In this document: positions 1-10,459 of the stretch, piece by piece
Layout: every line of letters starts with the position of its first letter
Numbering within the stretch: position 1 is the stretch's first letter
NCBI RefSeq assembly: GCF_001693735.1
Contig: NZ_LWDV01000007.1
Coordinates: 274,810 to 338,809, forward strand
DNA from: Orenia metallireducens
Lineage (GTDB): Bacteria; Bacillota; Halanaerobiia; Halobacteroidales; Halobacteroidaceae
Length of the DNA: 64,000 bases
Reading direction: 5' to 3'
Notes under the pieces: model-generated
Databases searched by the model: none
The model's input: the letters and a program-made list of their open reading frames with translations, nothing else
Told to the model about the DNA's origin: nothing
Position numbers and translations under genes: made by a program

Positions 1-154
1 GAGCAGTATCAAAATAATTGATTCCTAGTTCAGAGGCTCTTCTTACAATTTGAGCATTCTCTTCAATACTCTTATTTTTAGTATCAAATCTCATCCCACC
101 AAAACCTAATGCCGATAATTTCTTACCTGTTTTACCATATTCTTTATAAATCAT
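1..154 (-). CDS. Aldo/keto reductase, N-terminal fragment (runs off the window)
   Basis: Only the first 51 codons are present; the gene continues past base 1. The translation starts MIYKEYGKTGKKLSALGFGG and reaches ELGINYFDTA. This is the N-terminal barrel strand and the G-x-N-x-F-D-T-A motif of the NADPH-dependent aldo/keto reductase superfamily, in which that Asp is a catalytic residue. Subfamily and substrate cannot be judged from so little. It lies downstream of a MerR-family regulator on the same strand and has its own promoter with a dyad in the spacer, so control by that MerR protein is likely (inference). Confidence 0.8.
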   Translation of the reverse strand, partial: MIYKEYGKTGKKLSALGFGGMRFDTKNKSIEENAQIVRRASELGINYFDTA

Positions 155-286
155 CTTTATTAATCACCCTTTTCTATATTTAATAGTTATCTCTCTAACT
201 CTCAAATACCACCTACTACACCCTTCTACACAAATAGATAAGAGGATTATATAATTAAAAGCTTTATAAATCATTTCAATTGTCTG

Positions 287-316
287 ATTATACTACCTTT
301 CACCAAGAGATGAAAG
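287..316 (-). promoter_or_regulatory. Promoter with dyad upstream of the aldo/keto reductase
   Basis: On the minus strand a perfect TATAAT lies at 287-292. Just upstream sits the inverted repeat CTTTCA-N8-TGAAAG (297-316), in the stretch between -10 and -35. No good TTGACA is seen. A dyad placed in the spacer is the arrangement MerR-family activators use, and a MerR gene lies next door. Binding is inferred. Confidence 0.5.
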
Positions 317-415
317 TAAAATATTTAGTAAGAGTTTATAGAGAAATATAAGATAATAGGATAATCTATGAAATTTAGTATCTCTTTAAATACTAAGTTA
401 AAATAACTAACTTTT

Positions 416-820
416 TCATTCATTTGTCTTATAATTTGGATTACATACATCTGTCTCTTCACTTATAGTAAGGTCATTATAACACTTTAATTTCTTATTA
501 ATTTTAACCAAAGATTGTTTCATCTTCTCTATCTTCTGCTCTACTTTAAGTTTGTGATCAAGTATTATCTGCCTTCGCAGTTCAGTTGTCTTATCACCCT
601 CTATACAGAGATTTACATAGTCCTTTATTTCAGAAATAGACATACCTGTATCTCGCAAACAACAGACCAACTGAATCCATTCAATATCAGAATCTTTAAA
701 TACACGATTACCATGTTCATTACGTTCAATAAATGGCAATAAACCTTCTTTTTCATAATATCTAAGTGTATATGTTGTCAAATCAACCATTTCAGCTACC
801 TGCCTAATTGTATATCCCAT
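416..820 (-). CDS. MerR-family transcriptional regulator
   Basis: A 134-residue protein. Residues 1-70 form the winged helix-turn-helix of the MerR family (TIRQVAEMVDLTTYTLRYYE, then the wing residues GNRVFKDSDIEWI). This is followed by a long helical segment (about 80-120) that would form the antiparallel dimer coiled coil. There is no extended C-terminal ligand-binding domain. Two Cys in QLVCCLRDTG and one near the C-terminus (DVCNPNY) could serve in redox or aldehyde sensing, but this is only a possibility. It precedes an aldo/keto reductase on the same strand, a common pairing for AdhR-like MerR proteins that respond to aldehydes. Its own promoter carries a palindrome in a 19-bp spacer, which suggests autoregulation. 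Confidence 0.9.
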   Translation of the reverse strand: MGYTIRQVAEMVDLTTYTLRYYEKEGLLPFIERNEHGNRVFKDSDIEWIQLVCCLRDTGMSISEIKDYVNLCIEGDKTTELRRQIILDHKLKVEQKIEKMKQSLVKINKKLKCYNDLTISEETDVCNPNYKTNE

Positions 821-852
821 TAACTTACCTCCAAATACTTATTTCTAATTAT

Positions 853-883
853 ATTATACACATTAGAGTTTACTCTAAGTCAA
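853..883 (-). promoter_or_regulatory. MerR-type promoter with palindromic 19-bp spacer
   Basis: On the minus strand TTGACT (878-883) and TATAAT (853-858) are separated by 19 bp instead of 17. The spacer contains the perfect palindrome TTAGAGT-AA-ACTCTAA (863-878). An over-long spacer with a centred dyad is the diagnostic layout of promoters twisted into register by MerR-family activators. It drives the MerR gene starting at 820. Confidence 0.75.
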
Positions 884-923
884 TAGTTTATTAAAAATAT
901 TAGAAAATCTTTTATCTATAGAA

Positions 924-953
924 AATAAAAAAGGTCTCCTAAATTGGAGACCT
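924..953 (-). terminator. Intrinsic terminator after groEL
   Basis: Minus strand: GGTCTCC / GGAGACC stem (933-939 with 946-952) with a 6-nt loop, followed by a run of T. It lies just past the groEL stop at 970. Confidence 0.85.
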
Positions 954-969
954 CTCTTATTAACTTAAA

Positions 970-2640
<1,671 letters not shown>

Positions 2641-2752
2641 CTAAATTATTTATTCATAATTTTTCCTTAAAATTTATCTCTCACAGTTTAAAGACAAAAA
2701 CTATTCGTTAGTAACAAATAATTCTCTTTTTTAATTATTGTTGAATTATTTA

Positions 2753-3040
2753 TTACTCTATAACAGCTAAAATATCTTTTTCACTTAAGATTAGGTACTC
2801 TTGACCTTCATGCTTAATCTCTGTACCAGCAAACTTACCATAAATAACAACATCACCAGCTTTAACCTCTGGAGCCAGAACCTCTCCATTGTCCAATTTC
2901 TTACCTGCTCCTACTGCTACTACTTCACCTTGTTGAGGTTTTTCCTTTGCAGTATCAGGTAATACGATACCACTCTTAGTCACTTCTTCCTTCTCTACAG
3001 CTTTAATTACCACTCTGTCGCCTAACGGCTTAATATTCAT
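2753..3040 (-). CDS. groES: Co-chaperonin GroES
   Basis: 95 residues starting [13 protein letters not shown] and ending EKDILAVIE, with a mobile loop around [19 protein letters not shown]. It caps the GroEL ring. An upstream in-frame start exists, but the start at 3040 is preferred because the AGGGAGGG ribosome binding site sits just before it and the GroES family begins at MNIKPL. First gene of the groESL operon, directly behind the CIRCE operator. Confidence 0.97.
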   Translation of the reverse strand: MNIKPLGDRVVIKAVEKEEVTKSGIVLPDTAKEKPQQGEVVAVGAGKKLDNGEVLAPEVKAGDVVIYGKFAGTEIKHEGQEYLILSEKDILAVIE

Positions 3041-3090
3041 TGAAAACCCTCCCTTTGTATGTAATTTGAATATAGAATGACTTTTTGTTA

Positions 3091-3117
3091 TTAGCACTCA
3101 CTAAGTTCGAGTGCTAA
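3091..3117 (-). promoter_or_regulatory. CIRCE operator (HrcA binding site)
   Basis: Perfect TTAGCACTC-N9-GAGTGCTAA (3091-3099 and 3109-3117). This is the CIRCE consensus bound by the heat-shock repressor HrcA. It lies between the promoter and groES. The hrcA gene itself is not in this window. Confidence 0.97.
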
Positions 3118-3131
3118 TCATTACATAATTA

Positions 3132-3160
3132 ATAATAACTAAGTTTCCCAATAAAATCAA
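3132..3160 (-). promoter_or_regulatory. sigma-A-type promoter of groESL
   Basis: Minus strand TTGATT (3155-3160), 17-bp spacer, TATTAT (3132-3137). The predicted start site falls just ahead of CIRCE, so HrcA bound there would block transcription. Confidence 0.65.
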
Positions 3161-3351
3161 GTCTAAATTTGATTTTTTTCTATTTATTTTCAAAGATTTA
3201 ATTTGATTAGCTTAAATTAAATCTCTATATCTCATAAAATAAACATTTAATTCATTATTAAGCAATATTACTTGCTTAGATATCAATCACATTAGATTAT
3301 TATCTCCAACTAATCCCAACTTATACTTCAAAATTATAAATTAACTACTTT

Positions 3352-3429
3352 TAGTGACAAGTAACAGGTAACAAGTAAAATCTTTTTCTCATCACTTATT
3401 ACTTTATCACTCTCCATTAATCGTCACTA
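3352..3429. repeat. Intergenic hairpin made of short degenerate words
   Basis: The left arm (TAGTGACAAGTAACAGGTAA) repeats a 7-8 base word and the right arm (3389-3429, ending GTCACTA) is its approximate reverse complement. It lies in the 390-bp non-coding stretch between the divergent groES and ACT-domain genes. The rest of that stretch holds the two promoters and AT-rich sequence without recognisable features. It is one of a family of such elements in this window. Confidence 0.6.
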
Positions 3430-3441
3430 AGTATAAATTAA

Positions 3442-3470
3442 TTGACATTATAAAATAAATACTATAATAT
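3442..3470 (+). promoter_or_regulatory. sigma-A-type promoter of the ACT/UPF0210 operon
   Basis: TTGACA at 3442-3447, 17-bp spacer, TAATAT at 3465-3470; an overlapping TATAAT at 3463-3468 gives a 15-bp spacer. It lies 40 bp upstream of the ACT-domain gene. Confidence 0.6.
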
Positions 3471-3509
3471 ATAGATTAATCTAATATTTATGCAAGGGAG
3501 GGAACAAAG

Positions 3510-3800
3510 TTGAATAATAATAACTCACATGAAAGAGCAGTAGTCACAGTTTTAGGTAGTGATAAAGTTGGTATTGTTGCTAAAGTAACTGCTACTTTGG
3601 CTGAACATAATGCTAATATTATCGATATTAGCCAGACATTATTAGATGATTTGTTTACTATGATTATGTTAGTTGAAGTTAGTGACTTAACTAATGGATT
3701 TGAAAGTTTAAACAAAGAGTTAGAGTCAATCGGTAATGACTTAGAGGTTAAAATAATGTTACAACATGAGAAAGTATTCCGTTATATGCATCGTATCTAA
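3510..3800 (+). CDS. ACT domain-containing protein (UPF0237)
   Basis: 96 residues, almost entirely one ACT domain (VVTVLGSDKVGIVAKVTATL, then the second half with the DLFTMIMLVEV strand). It starts at a TTG with a strong AGGGAGGG ribosome binding site. ACT domains bind small ligands, often amino acids. This family is nearly always found next to the UPF0210 gene that follows here after 18 bp. The pair is thought to work together, but the biochemical role is not established. Confidence 0.92.
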   Translation: MNNNNSHERAVVTVLGSDKVGIVAKVTATLAEHNANIIDISQTLLDDLFTMIMLVEVSDLTNGFESLNKELESIGNDLEVKIMLQHEKVFRYMHRI

Positions 3801-3818
3801 ATGAGGAGGTGAGAATAG

Positions 3819-5180
3819 ATGCTATTCAATACTGGAGAAATTCTAGAGACTGTAAAGATGATTGAATCAGAGAATTTTGATATCAGAACAATAACTATGG
3901 GAATTAGCTTAAGGGACTGTTCTCATCCCGATATTGAGATCTTAAATAAGAACATTTATGAAAAAATTACTACTAAAGCTAAAGACTTAGTTAAAGTAGC
4001 TAATAAAATCGAAAAGAAATTTGGTGTTCCTATTATAAATAAGAGAATCTCAGTTACTCCAATTTCAATTGTTGCTAATGCTTGTAAAGAGACCGATTAT
4101 ACAAGTATTGCTCAAACTTTGGACAAGGCTGCTAAAGAAGTTGGAGTAGACTTTATAGGTGGATTTTCAGCATTAGTGCATAAAGGATATACAAGTGGTG
4201 AGAGAAATCTAATTAAATCTATTCCTCAAGCTTTAGCAACTACAGATAGAGTCTGTTCTTCTGTTAATGTTGCTTCAACTAAGGCTGGAATCAATATGGA
4301 TGCAGTTTTAGAGATGGGACAGGTTATCAAGAAATGTGCTGAATTAACAGCAGACAAAGATGGCCTTGGAGCAGCAAAACTTGTTGTATTCTGTAATGTA
4401 CCTGAGGATAATCCATTTATGGCAGGTGCTTTCCATGGAACCGGAGAACCTGAAACTGTTATCAATATCGGAGTAAGTGGTCCAGGAGTAGTAAAGAATG
4501 TAGTAGAGAAGATTCCTGATGCTAACTTTAACGAATTAGCAGATACAATCAAGAGAACGGCATTTAAAATCACTAGAATGGGAGAGTTAGTTGGACAGAC
4601 TGCTTCAGAGATGTTAGGAATTCCCTTTGGAATAGTTGACCTATCTTTAGCCCCAACACCAGCTATCGGTGATAGTGTTGCTAATATCTTAGAAGGCATG
4701 GGACTAGAGTATTGTGGTACTCATGGAACTACAGCTGCACTAGCATTATTAAATGATGCTGTTAAGAAGGGTGGAGCAATGGCATCCTCTTCAGTAGGTG
4801 GACTTAGTGGTGCTTTCATCCCTGTCAGTGAAGACCAAGGAATGATTGAAGCAACTAAGGTTGGTGCCTTAAGCTTAGAGAAGTTAGAAGCTATGACCTG
4901 TGTATGTTCAGTTGGACTTGATATGATTGCTGTTCCAGGAGATACAACTGCGGAAACAATTGCAGCAATCACAGCTGATGAGATGGCTATCGGTATGATT
5001 AATAAGAAGACTACAGCTGTTAGAATCATTCCAGCACCTAATAAGACTGTTGGTGATGAGGTAGTATTTGGTGGTTTATTAGGAGAAGCTCCAATTATGA
5101 AGGTAAGTAAGTTTAAAGCTGATAAATTTGTTCACCGTGGAGGAAGAATTCCTGCACCTATTCAATCATTGACTAATTAA
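3819..5180 (+). CDS. UPF0210/PFL family protein (DUF711)
   Basis: 453 residues, full length for the family. It matches the PFL family (DUF711), which is structurally related to the pyruvate formate-lyase fold but has no demonstrated activity. It contains the [22 protein letters not shown] region and a Gly-rich C-terminal half ([19 protein letters not shown]). The start has a GAGGAGGTGAG ribosome binding site. It is second in a two-gene operon with the ACT protein, which may be its regulatory subunit (inference). Confidence 0.9.
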   Translation: MLFNTGEILETVKMIESENFDIRTITMGISLRDCSHPDIEILNKNIYEKITTKAKDLVKVANKIEKKFGVPIINKRISVTPISIVANACKETDYTSIAQTLDKAAKEVGVDFIGGFSALVHKGYTSGERNLIKSIPQALATTDRVCSSVNVASTKAGINMDAVLEMGQVIKKCAELTADKDGLGAAKLVVFCNVPEDNPFMAGAFHGTGEPETVINIGVSGPGVVKNVVEKIPDANFNELADTIKRTAFKITRMGELVGQTASEMLGIPFGIVDLSLAPTPAIGDSVANILEGMGLEYCGTHGTTAALALLNDAVKKGGAMASSSVGGLSGAFIPVSEDQGMIEATKVGALSLEKLEAMTCVCSVGLDMIAVPGDTTAETIAAITADEMAIGMINKKTTAVRIIPAPNKTVGDEVVFGGLLGEAPIMKVSKFKADKFVHRGGRIPAPIQSLTN

Positions 5181-5190
5181 ATAATAAAAG

Positions 5191-5245
5191 CGAGTAGTGA
5201 GTAGTGAGTAGATTTAGAAATATCTCCTCACTCCTACTCCTCATT
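5191..5245. repeat. Hairpin of AGTAGTG-type tandem words between convergent genes
   Basis: Left arm GAGTAGTGAGTAGTGAGTAG (5192-5211); right arm ctcctcactcctactcctca (5224-5243) is close to its reverse complement. It sits between the ends of two convergent genes, where a bidirectional terminator would be expected. Confidence 0.6.
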
Positions 5246-5249
5246 AAAT

Positions 5250-6179
5250 TTAAATCTGCTCAATTACATCCTTTAGTGATTTAGCTGAAAACCTCAACTT
5301 CTCTATCTCTTCTTTAGGTAAAGGAAACTCTAATAACTTTTCCACTCCATTTTCAGAGACTATACAAGGTACACTTAGAGCTACATCTTCAATTCCATAT
5401 TCCCCTTTTAAGAGAACTGATACTGGCAAAATAGACTTCTCATCTAAAGAGATAGCTTTAACTATTCTACCAACTCCAGCAGCTATACCATGATTTGTAT
5501 ACCCTTTCTTCCTCCAGACCTCCATACCAATCTTTTTAGTATCTTCTTCTATAGCATCTTTATCTAGTTTAATATTAAACCCTCTTACCTTAATAAATTC
5601 CTCAAGAGTATAACCGCAGATATTAGAGATACTCCATGCAGCAAAAGAGGTCCTACCATGCTCCCCTAACATATAAGCAAAGATATTCTTAGGGTCTAAA
5701 TTATATTTATTACCAATAATTCTCATTAAGCGAGCACTATCTACTATAGTCCCTGTACCAATAATCTTGTTACGAGGATAGTCAAACTCTGCTGCTGCCA
5801 CGTAAGTAACTATATCTACTGGATTAGTGACAGGAATAATAATAGCATCCTTAGTATATTTAGTGATATTCTCCATTATCTCTCTCATAACTTTAGCATT
5901 CTTTCCTGCTAAATCGATTCTAGTTTCACCTTTTTTGATACTAGGTCCTGCTGTCATAATGATTAAATCAGCATCTTTACAGTGATGATAGTCACCAATC
6001 TTCAGATTCGCACTTGGATTATAATTATAAGATGTTGTATGGGAATAATCTAAGATTTCTCCTTCTGCTTTATCACGGTCAAGATCCAACAGATAAATCT
6101 CTGAAATCCCACCATGAGCCAAAAGTTCACCAACCACTGCACTTCCTACCATACCTGCACCAATAACAACTACTTTCAT
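5250..6179 (-). CDS. Lactate/malate dehydrogenase family 2-hydroxyacid dehydrogenase
   Basis: 309 residues. N-terminal Rossmann fold with GAGMVGSAVV (residues 7-16) and the NAD-selective Asp in LLDLDRDKA. The catalytic His is in GEHGRTSFAAWS, the Asp/Arg pair in GTIVDSARLM, and the substrate-carboxylate Arg in GETRIDL. The residue that separates lactate (Gln102) from malate (Arg102) dehydrogenases reads Ile in the stretch TAGPSIKKGETR. It is therefore neither a standard L-LDH nor an MDH, and a 2-hydroxyacid with a hydrophobic side chain is plausible (inference). It follows the radical SAM/PDZ gene by about 60 bp on the same strand. Confidence 0.85.
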   Translation of the reverse strand: MKVVVIGAGMVGSAVVGELLAHGGISEIYLLDLDRDKAEGEILDYSHTTSYNYNPSANLKIGDYHHCKDADLIIMTAGPSIKKGETRIDLAGKNAKVMREIMENITKYTKDAIIIPVTNPVDIVTYVAAAEFDYPRNKIIGTGTIVDSARLMRIIGNKYNLDPKNIFAYMLGEHGRTSFAAWSISNICGYTLEEFIKVRGFNIKLDKDAIEEDTKKIGMEVWRKKGYTNHGIAAGVGRIVKAISLDEKSILPVSVLLKGEYGIEDVALSVPCIVSENGVEKLLEFPLPKEEIEKLRFSAKSLKDVIEQI

Positions 6180-6238
6180 TTAAATCCCTCCACAGTCAGT
6201 AATTTTAATCTACTCACTCCTTAACTTACATTAATATT

Positions 6239-7597
6239 TTATATAATCTCAACCTCTACTCCAAACTCTTCTACTAATTGATAATAATTTTTATCTAATA
6301 AATCTAAGCCCCAATAATTGAAGGCTATCTTTGGCAATAAAATTAAATCTATCTCCGCCAATCCATCTCTATATTCCTGTAAAGCCTCTCTAAAATCATC
6401 AACTACCAATAATCCAGCAGCTAAGATAGAGCCACCAAAAAATCTATTCTCTACAACCAATATATCTATCTCTAAATTAGGATTCTTCTCCTGTAGTAAT
6501 TCGACCCCTAATCTAATTCTAGCTTCTGCTAATTTAGAGGTTAATAGTAGAGTCTTATTTGCTCTATAATTAGAGATAACCCTTTCTATCTCCTGCAATG
6601 TACTTGGAGACAAGTCATAATCAAATACTAAACCAGATTTCTGATTCAAAGACTTTTTAATCTCAATTAACTTTGAAATGCCATCATTATCTATCAAAAC
6701 CTTGGGATTACTCTTTTCTGTAATTTGATTAAAAGCATCTACTCTAGATAATACCTTCTCTCCATCAACTTCAAGTATTATATCTCCAACTTTAATACCA
6801 GCTTCAAAAGCTGGTGAATCCTTAATTACACCAACTACAACTCCAGCTAAGCTCTCTATTTTAACTGGGTCTAAGGTAATTGGAGTCTGATACTTCTGCC
6901 TACATTTGTTAATAAATTCTCTTAAATCTTCCCACAAGTTTAAGTCAAACTTCATACTCTCAGGGCTATATTTAGTATAACCAGGTAAGAACACTCTGAT
7001 AGTCTGCGCATGATAAGTATCAAGATACTCTATACTCTCTTCCAAATCATTCCACCCTGTGATATGGGGCATAGCCACAATACTACCATGATAAGTGATA
7101 TCTAGCTCCTTTAACCTTTTAATTGCCTCTAAGACAACCTCACCACGTCTATCCTTCATCAACTTGTCTCTTCCACTTAAACTACTACTATTTAAGGATA
7201 GATTGATTTCTATAGGCTGCAAGCTCTCTAGTAATTTAAGATTTTCTTCAGTCAATCTACTACCATTTGTTGTAATTTGAATTAAAGTTTCAGGAAATTT
7301 CTTTCTCAATAATCTTAATATATCTATAATCTGAGGATGGGTAAAGGGCTCCCCCTCACAAATACGGGTAATAGATTCACCTATTACAATCTTCTTATCC
7401 TTATCTATAAATTCAATAATCTCTTCTATCTCCTCAAGAGAGCGGTGACCTGAAGAAAAGGTTCTAATATCACTAGGATTTCCTTGATGGCTACAGAATA
7501 AACATCTTACATTACATACTGAAGTAATTGCTAAGATATTACTCTCTTGAGCTGATAATATAGCTAATTGCTGTTCTGAATAGTTCATATAATTCAC
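6239..7597 (-). CDS. Radical SAM protein with internal PDZ and DUF512-like C-terminus
   Basis: 452 residues. The radical SAM cluster motif C-N-V-R-C-L-F-C (Cys 28, 32, 35) is at the N-terminus. It is followed by the SAM-binding region (TRICEGEPFTHPQI) and the TTNGSRLTEENL strand. Residues about 245-300 form a PDZ domain (GVIKDSPAFEAGIKVGDIIL). The C-terminal 130 residues contain NRFFGGSILAAGLLVVDDF, matching the signature of DUF512. Canonical DUF512 proteins have the PDZ first, so the order here is different. Substrate unknown. It lies between tsaD and the dehydrogenase gene; no functional link can be drawn. Confidence 0.85.
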   Translation of the reverse strand: MNYMNYSEQQLAILSAQESNILAITSVCNVRCLFCSHQGNPSDIRTFSSGHRSLEEIEEIIEFIDKDKKIVIGESITRICEGEPFTHPQIIDILRLLRKKFPETLIQITTNGSRLTEENLKLLESLQPIEINLSLNSSSLSGRDKLMKDRRGEVVLEAIKRLKELDITYHGSIVAMPHITGWNDLEESIEYLDTYHAQTIRVFLPGYTKYSPESMKFDLNLWEDLREFINKCRQKYQTPITLDPVKIESLAGVVVGVIKDSPAFEAGIKVGDIILEVDGEKVLSRVDAFNQITEKSNPKVLIDNDGISKLIEIKKSLNQKSGLVFDYDLSPSTLQEIERVISNYRANKTLLLTSKLAEARIRLGVELLQEKNPNLEIDILVVENRFFGGSILAAGLLVVDDFREALQEYRDGLAEIDLILLPKIAFNYWGLDLLDKNYYQLVEEFGVEVEII

Positions 7598-7611
7598 ACC
7601 TTTTTCAACGA

Positions 7612-7673
7612 TAGTGACGAGTAACCAGTAAAGAACTTAACTTGTCACCTATTACTCATCACTCGTTACTGTC
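7612..7673. repeat. Hairpin of TAGTGACGAGTAA-type words
   Basis: Left arm tagtgacgagtaaccagtaa (7612-7631); right arm (7643-7673) reads approximately its reverse complement, including ACTCATCACTCGTTACTG. It lies between tsaD and the radical SAM gene, upstream of the latter. Confidence 0.6.
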
Positions 7674-7727
7674 TGAATATACCCATAGTGTAATAAATAA
7701 ATCCCCCTGAAATTCAGGAGGATCCAC

Positions 7728-8747
7728 TTAACCTAACTTAAGATTAGGATTTGCATTTAATGAATATGGTGCTATCTCTCCAGTCAGTTGATACTTAAAA
7801 TAGACAGCTGTTCCAATCATCGCAGCATTATCAGTACATAACTTTGGCTGAGGATAGTATAGCTTAATCTCTAATTCATCTAGCTTCTCTTCTAATTCTC
7901 TTCTCAAATGACTATTAGCAGAGACACCACCTGATAATAGAACCTTCTTAACTCCTTTATCTTGGGCAGCTTTAAATACTTTAGCTGTTAAGACATCTAC
8001 TACCGCCTGTTGGAAGCTTGCTGCTAAATCAGCCTGAGGAACCTCTTCACCCTTCTGTTTCTTCTGATTTATGTAATTTAAAACAGCTGTCTTTAGCCCA
8101 CTAAAACTAAAGTCATAATTATCATCATAGATTAATGGACGAGGTAAGTCAATTGCTTGACTGTCTCCTTCTTTAGCCAATTTATCAATGGCTGGTCCTC
8201 CTGGATAACCAATCTCCATTACTCTAGCTACTTTGTCAAAGGCTTCACCAGCGGCATCATCTTTGGTTCTACCCAAAATCTGATAAGAACCTAGCTCTTC
8301 AAAGTATAATAAATCGGTATGACCTCCTGATACTGTTAAACAGAGCAATGGTGGCTCTATCTCTGGATGGGAGATAAAGTTAGAGTAAATATGTCCTTCA
8401 ATATGATTTACTCCAACTAAAGGTATATTATGAGCATAAGCTATAGCCTTAGCTGCTGCAATTCCAACCAATAACCCTCCAACCAAGCCTGGTCCATAAG
8501 TGACAGCTACCAAAGACAACTCCTCATAGTCTACCCCTGCTTCCTCTAAAGCATCCTCAATTACTGGATTAATTAACTCTACATGCTTACGAGAAGCAAT
8601 TTCAGGGACAACCCCACCAAACTTCCGATGTAAATTAATTTGAGAGGCTATCACATTTGATAATACCTCTTTACCATCCTTAATTACTGCTGCTGATGTT
8701 TCATCACAAGAACTCTCAATTCCTAATGTTAAAAAACTATCTGACAT
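7728..8747 (-). CDS. tsaD: tRNA N6-adenosine threonylcarbamoyltransferase TsaD
   Basis: 339 residues, family length. It transfers the threonylcarbamoyl group to A37 of ANN-decoding tRNAs. The ASKHA fold starts [16 protein letters not shown]; the metal-binding motif H-I-E-G-H lies in [13 protein letters not shown], and the ATP-binding [14 protein letters not shown] and SGGHTDL motifs are present. A start 18 bp upstream is also open, but its codons overlap the GGAGGTG ribosome binding site of the ATG at 8747, so the downstream start is chosen. Last gene of the tsaE-tsaB-rimI-tsaD operon; TsaC is not in this window. Confidence 0.97.
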   Translation of the reverse strand: MSDSFLTLGIESSCDETSAAVIKDGKEVLSNVIASQINLHRKFGGVVPEIASRKHVELINPVIEDALEEAGVDYEELSLVAVTYGPGLVGGLLVGIAAAKAIAYAHNIPLVGVNHIEGHIYSNFISHPEIEPPLLCLTVSGGHTDLLYFEELGSYQILGRTKDDAAGEAFDKVARVMEIGYPGGPAIDKLAKEGDSQAIDLPRPLIYDDNYDFSFSGLKTAVLNYINQKKQKGEEVPQADLAASFQQAVVDVLTAKVFKAAQDKGVKKVLLSGGVSANSHLRRELEEKLDELEIKLYYPQPKLCTDNAAMIGTAVYFKYQLTGEIAPYSLNANPNLKLG

Positions 8748-8849
8748 TATGTATTCACCTCCCATATACTAATTTAAAATTATCAATTACAGGAAAAGAT
8801 AAATAGGGAAGTTCTTTTCCCCCTAAATACTATAAATTGCACATTACAC

Positions 8850-9299
8850 TTAAAGTTGTTTCCACATAATCACTGCATCTTCTTTATTATCACTGTAATA
8901 ATTCTTGCGTACTCCAACCTCTACAAAGCCTTCCTGAAGGTATAATTTTTTTGCTTTATGATTAGAGACTCTCACCTCTAAAGTGGCTTTATTAATCTGA
9001 TTCTCCCTAACATCCTTAAATAATTCCTCTAATATCAAAGTGGCTATTCCCTGCCTTCTATACTCTTTAGCAACAGCTAAGGTGGTAATATGGGCCTCCT
9101 CAAAGATTAGCCAAGCCCCGATATAAGCTACTAATTTATCACCTATACTAGCCACTAGATAATATGCATACTGATTTTTCAATTCACTCATAAAAGCATT
9201 TTTAGACCATGGACTACTGAAGGATTCTTCTTCAATCATCAATATATCTTGGATATCAGCAGTTACCATTGGTCTAATCTCTAAATTATTCAACTCCAA
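8850..9299 (-). CDS. rimI: Ribosomal protein S18-alanine N-acetyltransferase RimI
   Basis: 149 residues, one GNAT domain: substrate region EEESFSSPWSKNAFMSEL (typical of RimI), the acetyl-CoA pyrophosphate loop RRQGIATLILEEL, and the C-terminal NHKAKKLYLQEGFVEVG motif. It starts with TTG preceded by GAGAGG. It lies between tsaB and tsaD, the usual Firmicute place for rimI. The target in the cell could be S18 or another N-terminal Ala; the name follows the family and context. Confidence 0.92.
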   Translation of the reverse strand: MELNNLEIRPMVTADIQDILMIEEESFSSPWSKNAFMSELKNQYAYYLVASIGDKLVAYIGAWLIFEEAHITTLAVAKEYRRQGIATLILEELFKDVRENQINKATLEVRVSNHKAKKLYLQEGFVEVGVRKNYYSDNKEDAVIMWKQL

Positions 9300-9309
9300 T
9301 TACATCCTC

Positions 9310-10008
9310 TCACTTATTATACTTCTTCTCCCATTGAATCTCTGCTTGTGAACGCTTAAGATAATTAGGCGTTAAGGTAAATAGATTATCCTCTTTACCT
9401 GCAAGTAACCTCTTTAGAGATAGCTCACCTATAATTGAAGCCTTAGGTAAGTTGAAGCTAGAACTCACAAATCTAGGTTCCTTAACCTCTTCCATGATTT
9501 TATCTCTATACTTATTGGCTACCTCTCCAATAAAATAAATATCTTCCTCTATATCAACTAACTCTTTTAGCAAATCATCAATTGCAATTAAAGACTCCTG
9601 GCTCTCTGCTTCTAAGTACCCTTTACCTTTATATAAGACCGTAAAAACCCTATCTCTTCTACCATCTATCATTGGACATAGATAGGCAGAAGTATACTTT
9701 AGATTATATGCCATAGCCTCTAAAGTAGAGATACCTATAATAGGTATCTTCAATGACTGAGCTAGAGTCTTAGCAGTAGTTAGACCAATTCTGATTCCAG
9801 TAAAAGAACCAGGTCCTAATCCTACACCAACCCCTTCTAAATCTTTAGGTTCATAACCCGAACCCTCTAATAAGTTGACTAATTGAGGCATCAATCGCTG
9901 AGAATGAGTATCAGTTAAATTCAATAACTCTTCACCTATCAAACCATCTTCAGAAATTAAGGCTATACTTCCTGTATTTGTAGAACTATCGATTGCTAAC
10001 GTCAACAT
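9310..10008 (-). CDS. tsaB: tRNA t6A biosynthesis protein TsaB
   Basis: 232 residues with the ASKHA N-terminal strand (LTLAIDSSTNTGSIALI) and GVGLGPGSFTGIRIGLTTAK, the TsaB signature. It is the non-catalytic partner that bridges TsaD and TsaE in the threonylcarbamoyl transfer complex. Its start overlaps the end of tsaE by 23 bp, suggesting translational coupling. Confidence 0.96.
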   Translation of the reverse strand: MLTLAIDSSTNTGSIALISEDGLIGEELLNLTDTHSQRLMPQLVNLLEGSGYEPKDLEGVGVGLGPGSFTGIRIGLTTAKTLAQSLKIPIIGISTLEAMAYNLKYTSAYLCPMIDGRRDRVFTVLYKGKGYLEAESQESLIAIDDLLKELVDIEEDIYFIGEVANKYRDKIMEEVKEPRFVSSSFNLPKASIIGELSLKRLLAGKEDNLFTLTPNYLKRSQAEIQWEKKYNK

Positions 10009-10459
10009 CTTTTTTCAACTCCGCCATCAATTCAATAAATTTATTTGCTTGGGGGATGATCCGAATCTCCCTGTCAGTTCCTTCTCCCCTCAAATTAATA
10101 TCTAAATATTGGTCAGGCATCAATGAGCCTGATTTATCAGGCCATTCAATAATAGTAACACCATCACCATATAAGTAATCTTCAAATCCTAAATCAAACA
10201 ATTCATCCTCTCGGCGAATACGATAAAGATCCATATGGTTAACCTTATACTTACCTCTGTATTCATTGACAATAGTATAAGTTGGACTAGTGATATCACC
10301 TTTAACCCCTAACCCTGCACAAATTCCTTTAGCTAAGCTAGTCTTGCCAGCTCCTAAATCCCCTTGTAAACAAACAATATCTCCAGGTGCTAATTTCTTT
10401 CCTAATTCTTCTCCTACCTTGAAGGTTTCCTCGGGATTGCTTGTATTAATCTTAATCAT
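9986..10459 (-). CDS. tsaE: tRNA t6A biosynthesis ATPase TsaE
   Basis: 157 residues. Walker A GDLGAGKTSLAKG (about residues 34-46), switch region ITSPTYTIVNEYRGKYKVNH and Walker B-like HMDLYRIRREDE, all characteristic of TsaE (YjeE). The ATPase turns over the TsaBD complex. First gene of the t6A operon; ribosome binding site GAGGTGG at the start. Confidence 0.96.
   Translation of the reverse strand: MIKINTSNPEETFKVGEELGKKLAPGDIVCLQGDLGAGKTSLAKGICAGLGVKGDITSPTYTIVNEYRGKYKVNHMDLYRIRREDELFDLGFEDYLYGDGVTIIEWPDKSGSLMPDQYLDINLRGEGTDREIRIIPQANKFIELMAELKKDVDVSNR

Noticed and set aside
8748-8765. Longer tsaD start (MGGEYIMSD)
   Set aside because: The extra codons are formed by the GGAGGTG ribosome binding site of the ATG at 8747.
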